Part shown: in pieces, positions 42,760 through 53,782 of the stretch
Layout: the number at the start of each line of letters is the position of its first letter
How positions within the stretch are numbered: position 1 is the first letter of the stretch
Origin: Neoceratodus forsteri
Taxonomy: Eukaryota; Chordata; Ceratodontiformes; Ceratodontidae
Assembly: GCA_016271365.2 (NCBI GenBank)
Contig: CM057451.1
Coordinates: 369,727,501-369,791,500 of the forward strand
Reading direction: 5' to 3'
DNA length: 64,000 bases
The notes under the pieces: model-generated
The model's input: only the letters and a program-made list of their open reading frames with translations
Told to the model about the DNA's origin: nothing
Database searches by the model: none
Translations under genes and position numbers: made by a program

Positions 42760-44402
42760 ACCCCCAGGAGACTGATTATTTCAGGGGTAGGCTTGATTAC
42801 TGAGCATTTAAGCGAGTTTATTGACTTATTTCTTCAGTACCGTATGAAAACTTTACCATCATACCTGAGAGATACAGGTGATATGATACAAAAGTTTGAA
42901 TACACTAAATGGGAATCTAAATATATGTGGATATGCATCGATGTAGAGGCACTCTATACCTCAATTCGCCATACAAATGGAATTGAGGCACTGAAGCACT
43001 TTTTGACACATGATCAAGGAGAGACTGGTGCACCAGTGACATTTTTGTTAAAGGCCTTAGAGTTTGTGCTAAATCACAGCTACTTTGAATTCAATGATGA
43101 ATTTTATGCCCAGATTTGTGAAACAGCTATGGGGGCCTCTATGGCCCCTTCATATGCTAATCTTTTTTATGGGATTGTAGTAACAAGAATTCCTACTAAA
43201 CCAAAATGTGAACCCGCACTATCAATATATCATCAAATAGGGGCAATATATTGATAATTGCTTATGCATTTGGGCAGGAAGTATGGAAAGAGCTGTGGAG
43301 TTTGTAAAATGGTTGAATGATACCTTGAATCTCAGATTTACCTCAACCATGCATGATACATCGATATATTTTTTGGATATCACATTGATGGGCAATGAGA
43401 TGACAGGTAAAATAAGCACGAAGGTTTTAGAAAACAAACATCTACCAGCTCACTTCTACGAAATTATAGTTGCCATCCACATAAACTTAAAAAATCAGTT
43501 CCTAATGGACAACTGATTAGAATTCTAAGAAACTGTACTGATGATATAGAGTTTAACATACAAGCTGATGAATTACTGAGAAGGTTTAAAGAAAGGGGTT
43601 ACAAAACTGAAATACTGAATGAAGCTCTGAGACAGGTACAGAGTAAAAATCAAGTAGATTTATTGAATAGTAAAACTAAGAATGATACATCTGAGAAACT
43701 AAGAATGTTACATCTGAGACTACTAATGAGAAAATTACATGTTCATTGGAACATAATAAGGTATCAGGAGCAGTGGGAAATGTTATCTGGAGACGTTGGG
43801 ATATCCTAAAAGGAGACCCAAAACTAAAAGAGATTATACCAGACACACCTAGAATTACTTTTAGAAGGACTGCGAATCTTAAAGAAAAACTGGCTAGAAG
43901 CCAGTATTACAGAAAAGGAACACCGATGAATACATGGCTACTGAGTAAACCTGTGGGTAACCACAAATGCAAAAGATGTAATGTGTGCCAATATATGGCT
44001 ACTGGTAAAGATTTGACATTACCAAATGGTACACATATTGAGATACAGGATTTTATCTCCTGTACTACGACATTTCTTGTATACATACTTTAGTGTAGTT
44101 GCAAATTACATTACATAGGGAAAACAATAAGACCGCTCAAAGAATGGATACAAGAACATGTACGATCAATTTTGACCAAAAAACTGGATACATAGGTAGG
44201 AAGACATTTTTTTCATGTACATAGATCTGATGTAAGTAGCTTTAGATTCATGGGAATAGAACAACTTAAGTGTCCCCCAAGAGGAGGCAATAGACCCAAC
44301 CTGTTGTTACAGCGAGAAAGTTCTTGGATATTTAAAGCTGACACAGTGAATCCATTAGGTCTTAACGAAAGGTGGGACCTAAAACCTTTCCTAAAAGTTT
44401 AA
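42760..44402 (+). pseudogene. Penelope-like RT and GIY-YIG endonuclease
   Basis: RT blocks: RRLIISGVGLITEHLSEFID, LPSYLRDTGDMIQ, MWICIDVEALYTSIRH (motif A), AMGASMAPSYANLFY (motif B) and YIDNCLCIW (motif C; the usual YIDD has Asn in the last position). A linker (43446-43740) leads to RITFRRTANLKEKLARSQYY, CKRCNVCQYMATG and VYIL ... LHYIGKTIRPLKEWIQEHV, a GIY-YIG nuclease; NPLGLNERWDLKPF closes the protein near 44395. Frames change near 43240, 43500, 43740 and 44090, so the gene is dead. It belongs to a different PLE lineage from the one at 14087-14564. Confidence 0.85.
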
Positions 44403-44929
44403 ACAGTCATCTGCTACTAGATATTGGTCTGTTTTTTGTTTTGTTTTGTTTTTTTTTGCTATATTTTTCTGTGCAGTCTCAATAAATGATATTCTTTTTC
44501 CTTTCAGGTTTGTGTTAGACTACTTTCCAGTACAGATGGCCTGTATGATCCTAATGCAAAGGTCCTGGACAGACCTTACAAATCAATTTTACAACTGGAC
44601 ATTGCTGCCTGAATCTCTTTCTGTTTAATCTATGCTCTGTTGTATTTTTTGCCAGTAGCCTCAGAATCACCTTAAATATTTCTGCATTTATTCGAGCAAG
44701 CTGCCAAAACTGTTATACTGCCTTAGTATTTCCAGTATCCACAGTGTTATAGTTTTGTTTTTATAAGGTTTCTGCTTACACTGAACTTAGCTGCCGAAAC
44801 AGATTTTCTGCTCTAGTATTTCAAGTAGCCACTGCTGTTGTATGAAATGTCTCTGCTTTTAGTTTTAGTTAGCTGCATTATCCGATTTACTGCCTAGCAC
44901 TGTTTAGCCTGGTTGTTACCCCCCCCCCA

Positions 44930-46079
44930 ATGTATTGATACCCTGCTCTTAACTCTTCTCCTGAATTGCCCTGCTTAAGCCTGCTACTTTAAACTCTCCT
45001 CCTGTAACTGCTCCTGGCTTTCCCTGTTCACAGACTCTGTGCACTGACCTCTGCTGCAGTTCTTGCCTGAATTTCAGTTTGCTTTTCATTCTGCGTACTA
45101 TATCTGACTCTGTCTCCTGCTCCCACTCCTTGCCCTACCACCTGCTAGGTCTATCCCCTGTCTCCAAAATCTACCCACGTTGTCTTTAAATTCTTCCTTT
45201 CTTTCTCAGCTCTCCTCTCGCTCTCTTGCTCGCTCCCTGTTAAAATTAATTTTTTTTCTTTCTTCCCCAGCCCTACCGTCCTCCCAAGCTGGCGCCAGAG
45301 CAATTGTTGATGCCGATCATTTCTGGCTGCTACCCCCACCCCCCACATTTACAATTTTTACACCTTCAACCTTAATCTCATTCTGCTTCCCCTTCTCGCT
45401 GCCGTCTCTGGTGTTCTTCCCCCTGCCCCTTGAAACCGAATCCACGTCACTGCCTTTGTTTTCCCCATGTTAATTTGCCTACCCACCCCAGTCTTTTTTT
45501 TTTCTTTCTTCTTACTCCAGATTAGAGCCCCGAATGGGCCAGCTGTGTGCCTCGTAGGCATGGTTTTTGGTGCCTTGGAACTCCACGCCACCCCTGACGC
45601 CTCCTCCTGCTGCTGTTCGACTCCCGAAAGCTGGGTAAGGACATCCTCTGGGCTGGGGAAGCTGTGATCGGCTGCTATTGGCTGACTGCACTCTGAGCTG
45701 AACACTGATTGGCCTCCGGTTCCAGACCCTGCCTCCCGATTGGTGTTTCTGATTTTGTTGCTTTGCTGGACTCGGCGCCCATTGACTTGCACTGCTCAGT
45801 GCTGAAATGTTACGCCTGCCCCCCCTCGCCCCCCCGACCTTTATTAAATAGTCTCCACGTCTCCGTCCCCTGCCCTTAGTACCCTTCCCTGATCTTGCCT
45901 CCTTTCCTGTCCCCCAGCTAAATCACTCTCTCTCTCTCCTCCTGCTTTTTTCCTGCTAGCTTCTCTGTTTGAAATAAGCTGGCTTCACAAACCCCTGTAC
46001 TCTAGTTTTCTCCGATTTTTTCCTCCTCTGCACCCTGCCACCTCTACAATTCACATCCCTGTTTTTCTCCTTCTCTGAT
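44930..46079 (+). other. Pyrimidine-rich 5' region of the L2 element
   Basis: Long C/T-rich runs precede the ORF2 start at 46080. L2 elements carry an internal promoter in their 5' untranslated region, so this is the likely place for it, but no promoter motif is proven. The left limit is arbitrary. Short open frames here show no domain. About 300 bp to the left (44640-44930) also hold no gene. Confidence 0.45.
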
Positions 46080-47564
46080 ATGCCTCTTTACAGACACCTC
46101 CTCCTGTCTCTTCTAGCCCTCTCCTTCTTTCCTCCTCTATGCTATCTTCCAACTTCCTCCTACCCCTCTCCACCCTACACTCCGACCATTCACGCCCACT
46201 ACCTCTTATCTGGTACGATGGCAAATTCCCCCTACCCTCACCTGTGGCACCCTCCTGCAAAGGACTGGCTACAAATGACAAGTCATGCCGATGGAAAGTG
46301 GGCAAATTTTCCTCTGCTTCTAGCCATTACCATGCACTGGGACCCTAGACGCCTGCGCTGGATTAAACCACACAAGCTGCAGAGGTGTTATTCCATATAT
46401 TATGAATTACGACAAATGACTCTCAAACTCCTGCTCCTCCTCTTGATGTCAGGAAGTGTCCATCCAAATCCTGGCCCTGTTTTCTCCAGTTCAACAAATC
46501 CTGGCAAAACGGAGGGGGGTCTCACCATCGCCACCCTAAATATCTGCAGTCTCCTCCCAAAACTGGCCTCCCTTCAAATCTTTGCCAGCCAACACAATCC
46601 CGATATCCTAGCCATTGTTGAAACCTGGATGACACCTAACACTCCCAACCATGCCATCTCTCTACAAGGCTACAAGATACTCAGACTGGATAGGACTACT
46701 AAAAGGGGAGGGGATTGTGCAATTTACATAAAGGACAACCTCACCAGTCTCCCTGTTAGTTATACCACCACAGAAACCTCAGTGCAACTCCTTCCTATCA
46801 AACTACTCCTTGGTGCCCAAAACAAAGTCCTCACTGTTGCTGCTGTCTATATACCACCTAAAGACCCTGGGTCCGGCCTCCAGACTGTCCTTGAATTCAT
46901 AAGATCAGAACCTCCTGACACCGAGCTCCTTCTCCTTGGTGACTTTAATATCAATTGGCTTGCACCTGATGCAGGGTCACACAAGGATGCTATCTTAGCA
47001 GCAGACTTAACGCAGGTGGTTAGCTCTCCTACCAGGAAAAACTACAAATCTGGGACTAGCACCCTCATAGACTGGATCCTTACCAGCCACCCTGCCCACA
47101 TAAACAATGTAGTTTTTCTCCCGGACTCTCTCAGTGACCACTCCCCTGTAATATGTACCTGGACAAATAAGTTCCAAAAGCCGCCTCCAAAAACCATCTC
47201 TAGCAGAGTACTACCTTATGGCAACCTTACTCATCTCAAGGCCTGTCTCAGGCAGAAAGACTGGTCCCTAATATACAATACTCAAGATGTTGACTCAGCT
47301 CTTGATTACTTTATCACTACTTTCAACGCTGCCTGCGACACCTATGCACCAGTAAAAAAGCGCAAAATCAAAGCACTCTCAAATCTCTGGCTCACGGCAA
47401 AGCTATTGGCACAACTCAAAGGTAGGGACCACCTCTGGGCTATTGCAAGAGCCACAGGCTCTCTGACGGACATTCAAAAGTATAAACAGGCTCGCAACCA
47501 CCGTACTTCAAACAACTACTCGATGAAGAGCTCCTATTTCAAGAATGCCCTCTCCAACTCCTGA
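46080..47564 (+). CDS. L2 ORF2 N-terminal half: 2A-like motif and endonuclease
   Basis: A 494-residue frame starts at ATG 46080. Residues about 1-25 are hydrophobic. At residues 116-133 a leucine run leads into MSGSVHPNPGP, which resembles the 2A-like 'D(V/I)ExNPGP' recoding motif found in front of the endonuclease in some LINEs (NPGP at 46467-46478). The endonuclease follows: IATLNICSLLPKLASLQIFA, ILAIVETWMTPN (Glu kept), RGGDCAIYIKDNL, VAAVYIPPKDPG, LLLLGDFNINWL, STLIDWILTS and DSLSDHSPVICTW (catalytic SDH kept). The core residues seem intact. The frame ends at TGA 47562-47564 and continues in the same frame beyond it. Confidence 0.85.
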   Translation: MPLYRHLLLSLLALSFFPPLCYLPTSSYPSPPYTPTIHAHYLLSGTMANSPYPHLWHPPAKDWLQMTSHADGKWANFPLLLAITMHWDPRRLRWIKPHKLQRCYSIYYELRQMTLKLLLLLLMSGSVHPNPGPVFSSSTNPGKTEGGLTIATLNICSLLPKLASLQIFASQHNPDILAIVETWMTPNTPNHAISLQGYKILRLDRTTKRGGDCAIYIKDNLTSLPVSYTTTETSVQLLPIKLLLGAQNKVLTVAAVYIPPKDPGSGLQTVLEFIRSEPPDTELLLLGDFNINWLAPDAGSHKDAILAADLTQVVSSPTRKNYKSGTSTLIDWILTSHPAHINNVVFLPDSLSDHSPVICTWTNKFQKPPPKTISSRVLPYGNLTHLKACLRQKDWSLIYNTQDVDSALDYFITTFNAACDTYAPVKKRKIKALSNLWLTAKLLAQLKGRDHLWAIARATGSLTDIQKYKQARNHRTSNNYSMKSSYFKNALSNS

Positions 47565-49360
47565 GGCGATGGGAAATCCTTCTGGGACAGTATTAGAAAT
47601 ATCACGGGTAAGCAGTCCAAGTCCTCTCCTACAATAATGACTATGGATGGAACCACTACCCTAGACCCAATGGTCATGGCAAAGACCCTAAATGAAGCCT
47701 TCACAGACCTTAGTGGTGTCCTCCCTCCGGATTTCTTCTCTGATACTGACTCTCCAAATTCAACGTCTCCTACTGCCTCTCCAAACAAACTGCCCTTCCA
47801 TTTCAAAATAGTCAAGGCATATGAAGTCTACAAATATATAAAGAAGGCTATTTCTAAGTCCCAAGCAAGTAGCGACACTATTGACCTCAAACTTCTGTCC
47901 CTTACTCTGGAAGAGGTGCTGCTCCCACTCACCAAAATCTTCAATCTCCCCCTCTGCTTCAGTCAATTTCCCTGCAAATGGAAGTCTGAAATTGTCACCC
48001 CAGTGCACAAAAGTGGTGATAAGTCCCTACCTGGTAACTACCGACCCATATCAATACTCCCAACCCTCTCCAAGGCCCTTGAATGTATAGTGGTGGACCA
48101 ACTCACAGATTACCTGCAAAAGTATAACATCCTCTGCACTCAGCAACATGGATTCAGGAAAGGGCACAGCACATCGACTGCCCTACTGGAATTCTCAGGA
48201 GCAATCCACAATGCTTTGGACAAAGGATACCAAACCGGAGCTGTTTACATTGACCTAACTAAGGCGTTTGATACTGTTCACCATGGCTTACTCGTCAAAC
48301 AACTACAGTCTCTTGGGCTCTCTCAGGGTCCTGGTGCCTGGGTAAAAAGTTACCTCGCACAGCGCTCTCAAGCTGTAAAAATCGCTGGAGTTCTCTCAGA
48401 CTCAAAACCGGTTCTCTCAGGTGTTCCCCAGGGATCCATCTTAGGCCCTCTCCTTCTCAGCCTTTTCCTAAACTCTCTCCCCAAATCCTGTCCTGAACAA
48501 ATAATCCTCTATGCTGATGATGCCGTGATTCTTTCCTCGCATAAATATCCAAAACCCTTACACCTTAGCCTGCAGCATGCTTTTTCCAAGGTAGAGATGT
48601 GGTTCCTAGAACACAAACTGGTCCTAAACCACAAAAAAACTAAATCCATGCTCTTCTCCAGCCCGCAAAACAAGAAAAGGCAAATACCACTTACTATCAA
48701 TGCGTACCTGGAAAGTACCCTCGAACAAGTGGCAACATTTAAATATCTTGGAATCACCTTTGATCAAGGCCTAACCTTTGCGACCCATATTGATAGTACA
48801 GCAAAAGTGGTAAATCAAGCGTTGGATCCTGTACCGAACCGCCGAGTTCCTTACCCAATCTGCAACTGAGGATTGCTATACAAAGCTCTGTCATCTCAAT
48901 CATTGACTATGGCTTAATTATCTATGGGTCTGCCTCTACCACCGCACTTAGTCGCATTACAACCTCCCTAAACAAAGCCTGTCAACTGCTCACTGGTGCT
49001 CATAGACATACTCACACATGTGAGCTCTACACAGAAACAGGTTGGTTGCAACTCTCAAACCGTTTAAAGTACCTTACCTGCTTGATGGCGTAAAAATCCA
49101 CCTTGGGCCTCACTCCACCATGTATCCAAGACCTGTTATGCCCGAATACTAGCATCCGTTTCACCAGAAGATCAGAACATCAGCCTCTCCAGGTCCCCCG
49201 ATGCCAGACTACCCAGGGTCAAAGATCATTTGCCTATCATGCCCCCAGCTGGCTTAATGCCCTCAGCACTCTCATCACCTCCTCCACCTCCCTAGGAGTT
49301 TTCAAATCTAGGCTATACTCTCACCTCGCAGCCTCCAGCTCCTGTGACTGCCTTGATTAA
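47565..49360 (+). pseudogene. L2 ORF2 C-terminal half: reverse transcriptase
   Basis: Directly after the TGA the same frame reads GDGKSFWDSIRNITGKQ and stays open to 48869. RT blocks: KWKSEIVTPVHKSGDKS, NYRPISILPTLSKALE, QHGFRKGHSTSTALLEF, AVYIDLTKAFDTVHH (motif A), SGVPQGSILGPLLLSLFLNS (motif B), IILYADDAVILSS (motif C; YADD at 48510-48521), LNHKKTKSMLFSSPQNK and FKYLGITFDQGLTF. After about 48800 frameshifts split the thumb (SSVISIIDYGLIIYGSAS in another frame) and C-terminus (49103-49360, FAYHAPSWLNALSTLI). The catalytic residues are intact. Confidence 0.85.
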
Positions 49361-49722
49361 ATCTTTTGCTATCATCTACCCACTCTGCTTCATTTCTTGA
49401 CAAAGGCATGTTGAGAATCTTTTTTCTCGCTATATCTGCTTCCCTCACCTCCTCTTATCCTCTCTATCTGTACATTTCTCTAATGTTTTTCCCCACAACT
49501 AGCTTGTTTTTTGTATAAGTATTTATTGTTTTTTTTCCTGTCTTGCACAAAGTTTGTTATTAAGGGATTGTGTTATACTGGCTATTGACACAACACAACT
49601 TGTTTGCCATTCTATGTAACTTGACTTGTTTGTACTCAATTGAGGTGGAACCTTTGTAAAAGAGCCATGGCTTCAAAGGTAATAATTCCTAGAACAATAA
49701 ACTAAACTAAACTAAACTAAAC

Positions 49723-50427
49723 AATTACCTCTTTCTCTCTCCTGCTTCTCTTGCAGCAGTTTTTGAGGTTAGGTAGTAAGTAAAACATCCTTGTTTGCTG
49801 TTAAAAGCCTGCATGCATTTATTTATTTTATGTTGTAGCATCTTATTTAATTTAAACTTGAAATGAATATTCTGTGTATCCTAATTATGGAGAACCCGAA
49901 CAATGAACAATGAATGTAAGTTAATAACAGACTATAACTAAAAATGAATTATTAACTGTTAAGGGTTATGACTTACAGTGTATGCTTCCTTTTCAGCATA
50001 AGATAATTTGTTTTTGTTTGACTGTGTTTCAACAATGGTGTGATGTATATGAGGTATAAAATGAATAAGCTTAGAAGTTAGGGCACACTGATTTTGTATA
50101 TGAGTTTTAAACTCCGTTATTTAAAGGTGTTTGGTTATTTAGCTGTGATGTCACAACTTTTGTATAGCATTTAAGAATGCACTGATGACCAGGAGGTAAA
50201 ACATGCCCCCTTGAAGGCACTAAGCCGAGGCTCTAGTGGCTCTCATAAGGTGGATATATTTAATACAACATTTTGTTGTTCAAAGTTGCTTTTTGTGGTT
50301 CTTTTTGTGTGGCTTGAATGTGCACAGCATCATTGGAACTGTTTAGATTAATGTGTGGGGTAGCCACCCCTCTGCTGTGAACCCCTAATTGGCAGAGTGC
50401 GGTCTGAGTTTTCTCATTTTGTTCAAA
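49723..50427. other. Unassigned AT-rich sequence
   Basis: I recognise no gene or repeat between the L2 tail and the right direct repeat. Confidence 0.5.
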
Positions 50428-50767
50428 AAGATATATATTAGCCTGGATAAACTGATAGCAATATTATATTTGTATGTGAAATGAAGGTCTGAGTAAGTGA
50501 GAGAATGTTTGTGAGGATGGTTTGGAGTTTGAAAGGGCAGAATAGAGAGAGAGTTCATGAAAATAGGCATAATACTTGTCTAGTGTACTTACCCGGTAAA
50601 CAAAAGCTAAACAAAAGCTAAGCATACTGGGAGGCAGAAAAGGTGGAGACCTTAGAGTAACAGAATTAGAAACTGTTTCATGAGAATGCAGGATGACAAA
50701 ATGGAATCAGTCTGCACAGTTTATGAATTTGTTTACTGAAAGTTCAAAAAGAGATGTTTCAATGCAG
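50428..50767 (+). repeat. Direct repeat, right copy (partner at 41588)
   Basis: Same order and orientation of motifs as 41588-41856. A ~60-70-bp insertion near 50553-50620 accounts for the greater length. Confidence 0.75.
50553..50612 (-). mobile_element. Minimal L2-type 3' tail insertion
   Basis: 'ttcatgaaaataggcataat' and 'ctagtgtacttacccggtaa' are the tail module seen at 32700 and inverted at 38320. It interrupts the right direct repeat but not the left one. 'aacaaaagcta' is repeated at its right edge. Confidence 0.6.
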
Positions 50768-51032
50768 TAGAACGGTGTGGTATGAACTATTGTGATTTAA
50801 TCCCTACTCTATGTCCCTACTGCACCCACCCCTCGGGGGGGATGGATTCCGGGCGGCTGCCAGCCTGCCACAGCTTTCACTGATTTTAGCTTAGTGAAAG
50901 GGGAAGGGGGACACAGAAACAAGAAGGTTTTTCCTTCGGCTATCAATGTTTGCTCAGGAAGTGTCGGGATGCTGCCTGGAATTCCTTCAAGATTACTCAT
51001 CTTCTCTCTGACTGGTTAGTCATGTTTATGTG

Positions 51033-51597
51033 ATAACGGCGAAAGCCTAAAGGCATTCGCTGTTATTGCAAAGTCAGAGTGCCGAAAATGTATTTTGGCA
51101 CTCTGACACCCCAGCAAAACAGCTCCAGGGACTTACTTTTTTAATGTTTTATGCGGGGGGCTGTGCCCCCTGCACCCCCCTACTTAAGAATTCTCAACTC
51201 CAGGGGGATGCATGTCAGGGGGGTGAAAAATCATTTAAAAAAAAATATTTGGGCCCGGCACAACAAAAACGCACCAGTGCCCGGACCCAAACCCAGTACC
51301 TTGCCCACCAGCACTGCCAAACCACCCAAGACGCCATGGGGTTGGCTCGGCAACCCACCATGGCAACCCACCATGACACCACCCCTCACATCTCCTCCCA
51401 CCCCTCGCTGTGCATGCTCGCTCCCCCCTGTGCATGTACATATAGTGACATCCCATCGCTATATTTGCCAACCCCTCCATCCGGCTGCTCTACCCTACCG
51501 TAGCCCTGATGACTTGCGCTAGGGATTGGATTGCCATTATTGTAGGCACCCAATCACTGGTGCCCATGTCATGGGCTACTAGTTAGTCTATCAACAG
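51033..51597. other. Hairpin-rich, GC-rich block of unknown type
   Basis: Two hairpins stand side by side: 'ataacggcgaa/ttcgctgttat' (about 51032-51066) and 'gtcagagtgcc...ggcactctgac' (about 51073-51108, with a nearly perfect 16-17-base arm). A C/G-rich stretch with 'ggggggctgtgccccctgca' follows, then many CCA/ACC words. Style and content resemble the foldback element at 31977, so this may be another non-autonomous DNA element. The frames at 51066-51522 show no domain. Confidence 0.4.
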
Positions 51598-53782
51598 TTG
51601 AGAAACTTTTGCAAAACCAAGCTCCAGGGAGATAAAAGAGCCTACTACCGCTCACTCCAAACGGAAAACGTTAGCAAGCCTAAGGAATTTTGGAAACAGA
51701 TTAACTCTTTAATCAAGGGTAAATCAGCGCAGTGTTCTAGTTCCATTCTGTCAGGTGACAACCACTTACATGACCCATCTTCCATCACAAATGGAATAAA
51801 TCAGTTTTTCATGGACCTGGATAGGTACACATCACATCTTTCACCAACCCCTAACTTCTCCATCCCCGCACATACCCATGCTAGTCTAGGCTCACGTCCC
51901 ATTTTCCACTTAAAACCACAACCAAAAAGGAAGTTCTCAGGTTGTTATTAAAACTCAAGGAGGAGAGCTCCCCTGGTCATGATACCATTGAGCCCAAGTT
52001 CTTTAAATTAGGAGCACCCGCACTTGCTGCACCTATCTGTAATCTCACAAACAGGTCCTTCCTTTCGAGATCCATTCCAGGCAAGTGGAAAGTGACTGTG
52101 GTAGTCCCCCTCCACAAGGGTGACTCTCAAGCCATTGAAAACTACAGATCTATTTCAATTCTCTGCCCCCTGGCTAAAATCCAAGAAAGGATACTTTATA
52201 GCCAACTACAGTCCTATTTGGAGACCCACCACCTACTCACCGACTGCCAACATGGCTTTAGAAAGAACCATGGTACGACTACGGCCTTTGTAAAGGTCTC
52301 TGCCAATGTTCTTAATGCAAGTGACAAAGGCCTTGTTACAGGAGCTGTGTCTGTTGACCTGACAAAGGCCTTTGACCTTGTCAATCACCAGCTCCTACTG
52401 AGTAAACGTAACCTCCTGGGTCTTTACTACTTAGCGCTAACCTGGATAAAGGTCTCTGCCTACATTCTCAATGCAAGTGACAAAGGCCTTATTACAGGAG
52501 CTATGTTTGTTCATACAAAAAACAAAAAAAATGAAGCCATGGTAGTCCACAATCCCTCCTCTAAAACCTCTAAAACATCTTCACAATACCCTCTCAAAAT
52601 CTGCTCACTATCCGGGGATTCTATAAAAGTGGTCCAAACCTTTAAATACTTAGGGCTGCACCTTGACTCAGCCTTCTCTTTTTCTCTTTAGAGACCGACA
52701 TCAATCTTGCTTACTAAAACTATCAACAAGAAGTTAGGTCTGTTATGCCTTCTCCACCACCTTTTATCCACCACCTCCTGCCAGAAAATTGCTTTCACAT
52801 CCCGCCTCACTATACTTTTCTATGGCGCAACTCTACTTCTCTCTGCTCAACCCTTCATCCATTGCCCAACTCCAACAACTCTATTATTGGGTCGGGCGAT
52901 TTGCCTTAGGGGCTGATCCCGGAAAACACCACTGTGACATCATGACTACTCTCCATTGGCCAGATTATGACTCAAGGCTACAGTACCTCACATTATGTTT
53001 TGTTTATAAACTAGTGAATCTTTTCAGTCCACCTTGTCTAAGGGGAATTGTCTATCGCAAAGTAGTTGTTCGTCCACTCAAGTCGTCCACATTACCTACT
53101 CTAGCAACCCCCGAAACCTCACCGTCTCACTGGGAAGTGATCTTTCGCCTACTCTGCCACCACTGCCTGGAATGTGCTACTACCTCATCTTCTCTCTTGC
53201 CCTTCCCTATCACTATTCAAGAAATTACTTGCAACTCACCTGCTCAAACCATCATCCTACACTTGTTTTCGCTAACCCCTGCCTTTTCTGTACCCTATTT
53301 ACTCTCAAATTAATAATCTTAGGAGTAGTCTTCAAAGCATGCTCTCTCTCTCTGCTCTATTATGTGCACCCTTACCCCATTACATTTCTATATTCCTGCT
53401 GAAGAAATCTCAGTTGAATCTACTACATTGAACTTTTATAAATATGTATATTTCTCTGTACATTTGTAAATCACACTGTATACAACTTTGTAATGTATGT
53501 ATTTTATTTACTCAATGTTGTAACTTTTGTTACCTTGCCTATTACCCTGACTTTATAGTTCACTCATTGTTGTTTAGCTGCCCTTGTCAACTGTGTGCTG
53601 TTTGTATATCTGCTGTTGATAATATTGTTGCTGCTCATTATTTGTATTCCTGCTCTATGTATTGTATTTGCATTGTATTGTATTGTATCGTCTGCCCAGA
53701 TCATCCCTGAAAAAGGGGCTGCATGGTCTCAGTGGGCTCACCCAGTTACCAAAATTCAAATAAAATAAATACATAAATAAAA
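51598..53782 (+). mobile_element. L2-clade LINE, 5'-truncated and internally rearranged
   Basis: It begins in the linker before the RT (YYRSLQTENVSKPKEFWKQI). RT blocks present: ESSPGHDTIEPKFFKLGA, GKWKVTVVVPLHKGDS, NYRSISILCPLAKIQER, QHGFRKNHGTTTAFV and AVSVDLTKAFDLVNHQLLL (motif A). A 65-bp segment at 52291-52355 is then repeated at 52447-52511, and the sequence jumps to the region after motif C (VVQTFKYLGLHLDSAFSF). Motif B and YADD are absent. C-terminal remnants run to about 53300. The tail 'cccagttaccaaaattc' with AAATAAAT repeats ends near 53782. Confidence 0.8.

Larger units (their letters stand above)
44930..49722 (+). mobile_element. L2-clade LINE, best-preserved copy
   Basis: 5' region, endonuclease, RT, C-terminal domain and 3' tail are all present. 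The tail reads 'gaacctttgtaaaagagcc' and ends in five AAACT-type pentamers (about 49697-49722). The ORF2 frame from 46080 to 48869 has a single in-frame stop; frameshifts accumulate only after about 48800. No target duplication was identified because the 5' end is uncertain. Confidence 0.85.

Noticed and set aside
45151..45792. Frames on both strands at 45.15-45.8 kb as a host exon
   Set aside because: Pyrimidine-rich sequence upstream of the L2 ORF2; no domain and no convincing splice structure.
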